This document shows positions 7,600 to 10,542 of a stretch of 10,542 bases of DNA, piece by piece; position 1 is the stretch's first letter, and every line of letters starts with the position of its first letter. The notes under the pieces are model-generated. The model was given only the letters and a program-made list of their open reading frames with translations, did not search any database and had not been told where the DNA came from. A program made the translations under genes and the position numbers. The DNA comes from an uncultured Treponema sp. GTDB taxonomy: Bacteria > Spirochaetota > Spirochaetia > Treponematales > Treponemataceae. The DNA is taken from the NCBI GenBank assembly GCA_937890485.1, contig CALBXN010000071.1, forward strand, positions 1 to 10,542, in the 5' to 3' direction.

Positions 7600-7698
7600 T
7601 TACACTTTTAAGTAAGAGAGCACTGCAAATATCGCACTTACAATCGTAGCAATTCCTACTACAATCGTAAAAATCAAATAAATGACTTTTGCTTTCAA
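7600..7698 (-). CDS. Small hydrophobic membrane peptide, putative type I toxin (32 aa)
   Basis: TTG start at 7698, stop TAA at 7600. The peptide starts MKAKVIYLIF and ends AVLSYLKV. Residues 5-30 form one uninterrupted hydrophobic, probably membrane-spanning helix (Ile, Val, Leu, Phe, Ala), with Lys at 2, 4 and 31. Size and layout match Fst/TxpA/holin-like type I toxins, which depolarise or disturb the membrane, but the sequence does not match Fst and I do not recognise a named family. TTG is chosen because GGGAGG (7713-7708) is 9 bases upstream; an out-of-frame ATG at 7705 is only 2 bases from it and encodes a Cys-rich peptide with no toxin-like character. Its mRNA would start near 7782 and end at the shared terminator, about 240 nt, similar in plan to RNAI of par. 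Too short for most gene callers. Confidence 0.7.
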   Translation of the reverse strand: MKAKVIYLIFTIVVGIATIVSAIFAVLSYLKV

Positions 7699-7706
7699 TT
7701 TGCATA

Positions 7707-7756
7707 GCCTCCCTAATCAATTATTTCTAGCAAAACTAGATTTGAGTTTGGGAGAC
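7707..7756 (-). promoter_or_regulatory. Toxin Shine-Dalgarno and its predicted anti-Shine-Dalgarno stem
   Basis: In the toxin leader, GUCUCCC (7756-7750) can pair with GGGAGGC (7713-7707) over 7 base pairs with one G-U, hiding the ribosome binding site. The 36-base loop holds a second small hairpin (TCTAG-TTTTG-CTAGA). The small plus-strand RNA carries the same GUCUCC and could take over this pairing. Comparable 5' sequestration is known for pAD1 RNAI. Confidence 0.5.
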
Positions 7757-7780
7757 GCCGCCTAAATCTTAGGCATTTCC
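7751..7780 (-). repeat. Right copy of the 30-base terminal sequence of the toxin-antitoxin locus
   Basis: Read on the minus strand it begins GGAAATGCCTAAG and ends GCGTCTCC, so it forms the 5' end of the predicted toxin mRNA. It contains a perfect 6-bp hairpin, GCCTAA-ATC-TTAGGC (7760-7774). It begins 9 bases after the toxin -10 box, the mirror image of the left copy behind the antitoxin promoter. Confidence 0.7.
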
Positions 7781-7789
7781 AATAAGATT

Positions 7790-7821
7790 ATTATACATTT
7801 GTAAAGTAAAATAATTATCAA
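7790..7821 (-). promoter_or_regulatory. Putative toxin promoter
   Basis: A consensus TATAAT on the minus strand (7795-7790) is correctly placed for a start near 7782. The -35 is poor: the nearest good match, TTGATA (7821-7816), is 20 bases away. The promoter may be weak or need an activator. The half-site ATTTGTAA (7797-7804) overlaps its spacer. Confidence 0.45.
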
Positions 7822-7829
7822 TTTCATTC

Positions 7830-7848
7830 TTACAAATATCATTTGTAA
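7830..7848. promoter_or_regulatory. Palindromic operator candidate upstream of iorA
   Basis: TTACAAAT (7830-7837), ATC, ATTTGTAA (7841-7848): perfect 8-bp arms with a 3-base centre, ending two bases before the iorA -35 box. A third half-site, ATTTGTAA, lies at 7797-7804. The form fits a dimeric helix-turn-helix regulator. I cannot name the protein; no regulator gene is in the window. Confidence 0.55.
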
Positions 7849-7850
7849 TA

Positions 7851-7879
7851 TGGACAGTTATGTCTTGTACTGATATACT
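7851..7879 (+). promoter_or_regulatory. Promoter of the iorA-iorB-paaK operon
   Basis: TGGACA (7851-7856) and TATACT (7874-7879) are 17 bases apart, with TGA at 7871-7873 giving an extended -10. The start point would be near 7886, about 25 bases before the ATG at 7912. Confidence 0.6.
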
Positions 7880-7911
7880 GTATATAATTGAAATAAAATA
7901 AAGGAATGTTT

Positions 7912-9624
7912 ATGAGTGATTTAGTTTTACTTGGAGATGAAGCCTTAGCTCTTGGAGCTTTACACGCAGGGCTTTCAGCTGGATATGGTTATCCTGGAAC
8001 TCCATCTACAGAAATAATGGAATATTTGATAGAAAATCATAAAAAGAATAATGGTCCTATTGCACAATGGTGTTCTAACGAAAAAACTGCCTACGAAGCT
8101 GCTTTAGGTGCTTCTTTTGCAGGAAAGCGTTCTATCATTACAATGAAGCATGTTGGTCTTAATGTTGCAGCAGATCCTTTTATGAATTCATCTTTGCTTG
8201 GAATAAAAGGTGGATTGATTATTGTTGTTGCAGATGACCCAAGTATGCATTCAAGTCAAGGCGAACAGGATTCACGTTTTTATGCTGATTATGCAATGAT
8301 TCCTTGTTTTGAACCAACAACTCAACAAGAAGCTTACGAAATGGTTTTTGAAGCTTTTGAAATTTCAGAAAAATATCATGTTCCAGTTATGATGAGAATG
8401 GTAACTCGTCTTGCTCACAGCCGAGCAGTTGTTCATCCTGTGGATGCAAAAAAAGTTGTGGCAGAAAATCAAACTGCAAAAGCCAATGGAAAAGAATGGA
8501 TGTTACTTCCTGCTTTAGCAAGAAAAAATTACGAAAAAATGCTTGCTAAACAAGTTGATTTATCTTATTGGTCAAATAATTGTAAATGGAACAAATTAGA
8601 ACTAAACCCAAAAAGAACTGATATTGCAATTATCACAAGTGGATTAGGAAAAAATTACTATCTTGAAAATCTTGAAGATTACAAATCTCTTTGCGAAGCC
8701 CGATTCCCTGGAAAAGGTGTTCCTTCAACACTTCATATTGGAACATTGCCACTTCCTGCTGAATCTATTAAAAAACTTGCTGCAAATGTAGAACAAATTC
8801 TTGTAATTGAAGAAGGTATGCCTTTTGTTGAAAAACAACTTAGAGGGGTTTTACCTCAAAAAGTAAAAATCATTGGAAAATTCACAGGAGAATTACCTCG
8901 TGCAGGAGAATTAAATCCTGATAATGTGCGAACTGCTTTAGGTTTACCTCAAGTAAATTCTGTTGCTTCAGAGTTCGTAGGAAAAAATTCAGTTTTAACT
9001 GATATGTGCGAAAATCTAGCAGGTCGTCCACCACAGCTTTGTAAAGGTTGCCCTCATGGAGATTCTTATACAGCAATAAATCTAGCAGTAAAATCTATGG
9101 CAGAAAAAGATGGTCAAGATAATGTTGCAGTTCTTGCTGATATTGGATGTTACGCTTTAGGTGCAGTACCACCATACAATGCTGTAGAATCAATTGTTTG
9201 TATGGGGGCTTCTATTGGTATGGCAAGAGGTGCTTCTTTGGCAGGAATAAAAAATACAATTGGTGTAATTGGAGATTCAACTTTCTTACACTCAGGAATG
9301 ACAAACCTTGTGGATGCAATTTCTACAAAAACTCCTGTAACAGTTGTAATTTTAGATAATTCAATTGTTGCCATGACTGGTTGTCAACAAACAATTTTGC
9401 CATCAAGTAAATTAGAAGGTCTTTTACTTGGACTTGGTGTTGAAAAAGAACATTTAAGAGTTTTGGCTACAAATCCTAATAATAATGAAGCAAATGCTAA
9501 AATTATTGAAGAAGAATGTAATTACAGAGGTGTTTCTGTAATCGTTATGGTTCGTGAATGTCTTGAAGCTTTCAGATTAAGAACAAAAGCTGAAAAACTT
9601 GCTCAAATGAAGAAGGAAAACTAA
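7912..9624 (+). CDS. iorA: Indolepyruvate:ferredoxin oxidoreductase alpha subunit (IorA), without the C-terminal ferredoxin domain
   Basis: 570 residues from ATG 7912, chosen over ATG 7906 because AAGGA (7901-7905) lies six bases before it. IorA is the thiamine-diphosphate subunit of the enzyme that turns aryl-pyruvates (from Trp, Phe, Tyr transamination) into aryl-acetyl-CoA, reducing ferredoxin. Visible: pyrimidine-domain motifs GYPGTPSTE (26-34), the catalytic-Glu region NEKTAYEAA (56-64), KHVGLN (79-84) and SSQGEQDSR (114-122); CKGCPHG (377-383), which the family has as CPGCPHR; and the thiamine-diphosphate site GDST (454-457) through DNS (482-484). Usual IorA proteins end in a two-cluster ferredoxin domain with eight cysteines; this one stops right after the thiamine-diphosphate domain with a basic helical tail, so a separate ferredoxin would have to take the electrons. 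First gene of the operon, 2 bases before iorB. Confidence 0.9.
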   Translation: MSDLVLLGDEALALGALHAGLSAGYGYPGTPSTEIMEYLIENHKKNNGPIAQWCSNEKTAYEAALGASFAGKRSIITMKHVGLNVAADPFMNSSLLGIKGGLIIVVADDPSMHSSQGEQDSRFYADYAMIPCFEPTTQQEAYEMVFEAFEISEKYHVPVMMRMVTRLAHSRAVVHPVDAKKVVAENQTAKANGKEWMLLPALARKNYEKMLAKQVDLSYWSNNCKWNKLELNPKRTDIAIITSGLGKNYYLENLEDYKSLCEARFPGKGVPSTLHIGTLPLPAESIKKLAANVEQILVIEEGMPFVEKQLRGVLPQKVKIIGKFTGELPRAGELNPDNVRTALGLPQVNSVASEFVGKNSVLTDMCENLAGRPPQLCKGCPHGDSYTAINLAVKSMAEKDGQDNVAVLADIGCYALGAVPPYNAVESIVCMGASIGMARGASLAGIKNTIGVIGDSTFLHSGMTNLVDAISTKTPVTVVILDNSIVAMTGCQQTILPSSKLEGLLLGLGVEKEHLRVLATNPNNNEANAKIIEEECNYRGVSVIVMVRECLEAFRLRTKAEKLAQMKKEN

Positions 9625-9626
9625 TT

Positions 9627-10196
9627 ATGAAATACGATATTTTATTAGCAGGTGTTGGAGGACAAGGTGTACTTTCCATCGCTGCTGTTATTGCAACTGC
9701 TGCCATGAAAGATGGATTATATGTTCGTCAAAGTGAAGTTCATGGAATGAGTCAACGAGGTGGTGGAGTTCAAGCTCATTTGCGCCTTTCTGACAAACCA
9801 ATTTCAAGCGATTTAATTCCTTCAGGAAAAGCAGATATGATTCTTTCAATGGAACCTCTAGAAAGTTTACGATATTTACAATGGCTTAGCGTAGACGGAG
9901 TTTTGATTACAGATGCAAAACCTTTTGTGAATATTCCAAATTATCCAGAAGTAGAAAAATTATATGATGCAATTAAGGTTTTACCTAAAGCAAAAATCGT
10001 AGAAGCAGAAGAACTTGCAAAAAAAGCAGGAAATTCTAAGGCTGAAAATATGGTTTTAGTTGGAGCAGCTTTGGAATATATTCCTGTAAAGAAAGAAACA
10101 ATTATTCAGTCTGTAAAAGATAGATTTGCTTCTAAAGACCCAAAACTTGTGGAAATAAATTGTACTGCTATCGATTTAGGTAGTGAAGTAAAATAA
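9627..10196 (+). CDS. iorB: Indolepyruvate:ferredoxin oxidoreductase beta subunit (IorB)
   Basis: 189 residues, normal for the gamma-type catalytic domain of 2-oxoacid:ferredoxin oxidoreductases, which IorB represents. Visible: GVGGQGVL (9-16), the family's N-terminal loop for CoA or nucleotide contact, then EVHGMSQRGGGVQAHLRLS around residues 38-56, and the MILSMEPLESLRYL stretch typical of IorB. It forms the heteromeric enzyme with IorA in the cytoplasm. The ATG follows the iorA stop by two bases and uses AAGGAAAA in the iorA end as ribosome binding site, so translation is likely coupled. Confidence 0.92.
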   Translation: MKYDILLAGVGGQGVLSIAAVIATAAMKDGLYVRQSEVHGMSQRGGGVQAHLRLSDKPISSDLIPSGKADMILSMEPLESLRYLQWLSVDGVLITDAKPFVNIPNYPEVEKLYDAIKVLPKAKIVEAEELAKKAGNSKAENMVLVGAALEYIPVKKETIIQSVKDRFASKDPKLVEINCTAIDLGSEVK

Positions 10197-10205
10197 GGAA
10201 TTATT

Positions 10206-10542
10206 ATGGAAATACCATTTTGGGATAAATCAATTGAAACTATCGATAGAAGTGAACTTGAAAAACTTCAGCTTGCTGGATTAAAACGCCAAGTTGAAAA
10301 TGCTCTTAAAACAACTTTTTATAAAAATAAACTTTTAAAAGAAGGCATAATCGGTGGTTCTTCAATAAAATCATTAGATGATTTGCGTCGTTTGCCATTT
10401 ACAACAAAATCTGATTTGAGAGAAGCTTATCCTTTTGGATTAATGTCTGTAAATAAAGAAGATGTGGTTAGAATTCACGCTTCTAGTGGAACAACGGGAA
10501 CTCCTACAATTATTTATCAGACTCAAAAAGATGTTTCTATGG
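10206..10542 (+). CDS. paaK: Phenylacetate--CoA ligase (PaaK), N-terminal part
   Basis: The first 112 residues of a protein that runs off the end of the window; the family is about 430 long. It starts MEIPFWDKSIETIDR, and carries the linker LRRLPFTTKSDLREAYPFG and the AMP-binding P-loop SSGTTGTPT (93-101), all typical of PaaK, an acyl-adenylate-forming CoA ligase for arylacetates. AAGGAA (10195-10200), overlapping the iorB stop, is the ribosome binding site. Its place behind iorAB is a common pairing: IorAB makes arylacetyl-CoA and PaaK interconverts arylacetate and its CoA ester. Confidence 0.92.
   Translation, partial: MEIPFWDKSIETIDRSELEKLQLAGLKRQVENALKTTFYKNKLLKEGIIGGSSIKSLDDLRRLPFTTKSDLREAYPFGLMSVNKEDVVRIHASSGTTGTPTIIYQTQKDVSM

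Noticed and set aside
7574..7705. 43-residue Cys-rich frame from ATG 7705, minus strand
   Set aside because: Only 2 bases from the Shine-Dalgarno, out of frame with the hydrophobic peptide, and its Cys spacing comes from reading GTA/ATT-type codons in a shifted frame; it also runs into the terminator stem.
7865..7888. TTGTAC with TATAAT as the iorA promoter
   Set aside because: The spacer is only 12 bases; TGGACA with TATACT at 17 bases and an extended -10 is better.
7906..7911. ATG 7906 as the iorA start
   Set aside because: It directly abuts AAGGA, leaving no spacing; ATG 7912 has six bases.
7371..7911. Riboswitch, tRNA, CRISPR or insertion sequence in the intergenic region
   Set aside because: No cloverleaf, repeat-spacer array or transposase seen; the hairpins are explained by the toxin-antitoxin RNAs and terminator.
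9150..9374. Open frame on the minus strand within iorA, and other open frames of 60-103 codons inside the large genes
   Set aside because: They overlap strongly supported genes, have no ribosome binding sites or recognisable domains, and follow from AT-rich codon bias.

Overview
The window is low-GC bacterial DNA. The gene set (murE, ddl, a degenerate dapF-like gene and murD in one operon; iorA, iorB and paaK in another) and the style of the helicase and Mur proteins suggest a host-associated spirochaete of the genus Treponema. This is an inference from remembered family features, not a search. The first ~720 bases look different in style (strong G-rich ribosome binding site, an HD-GYP N-terminus of the kind common in Clostridia) and may come from another genome.

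Layout. 1-120 is the tail of an unrecognised gene. 217-2238 (+) is a chimeric reading frame: the first ~170 residues of an HD-GYP type protein, cut off just before the HD metal-binding motif, run in frame into a DEAD-box RNA helicase that lacks its Q motif and Walker A. 2246-7370 (-) is a tight four-gene peptidoglycan precursor operon in the order murE, ddl, dapF-like, murD, converging on the helicase with only 7 bases between. 7912-10542 (+) is iorA-iorB-paaK, for oxidative decarboxylation of aryl-pyruvates and CoA-thioester chemistry of arylacetates; paaK runs off the end.

The most interesting part is the 541-base gap between the divergent murE and iorA genes (7371-7911). It holds what looks like a complete type I toxin-antitoxin locus built like the par/fst locus of enterococcal plasmid pAD1, but with an unrelated toxin sequence. 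A 32-residue membrane peptide (7600-7698, minus strand, TTG start, strong Shine-Dalgarno) faces a ~90-nt plus-strand RNA with a good promoter. The two transcripts converge on one bidirectional terminator, begin with near-identical 30-nt hairpin sequences right after their -10 boxes, and carry a short direct repeat that makes their 5' ends complementary. The toxin leader and the small RNA both carry GUCUCC, which can pair with the toxin's Shine-Dalgarno. To the right, a perfect palindrome TTACAAAT-ATC-ATTTGTAA abuts the iorA promoter and looks like an operator.

Working together: MurE, MurD and Ddl supply the cytoplasmic steps of cell-wall precursor synthesis, and the dapF-like protein sits among them without the full epimerase catalytic pair. 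IorAB and PaaK form a separate amino-acid fermentation module. The toxin-antitoxin locus is an insertion-like unit between the two operons.
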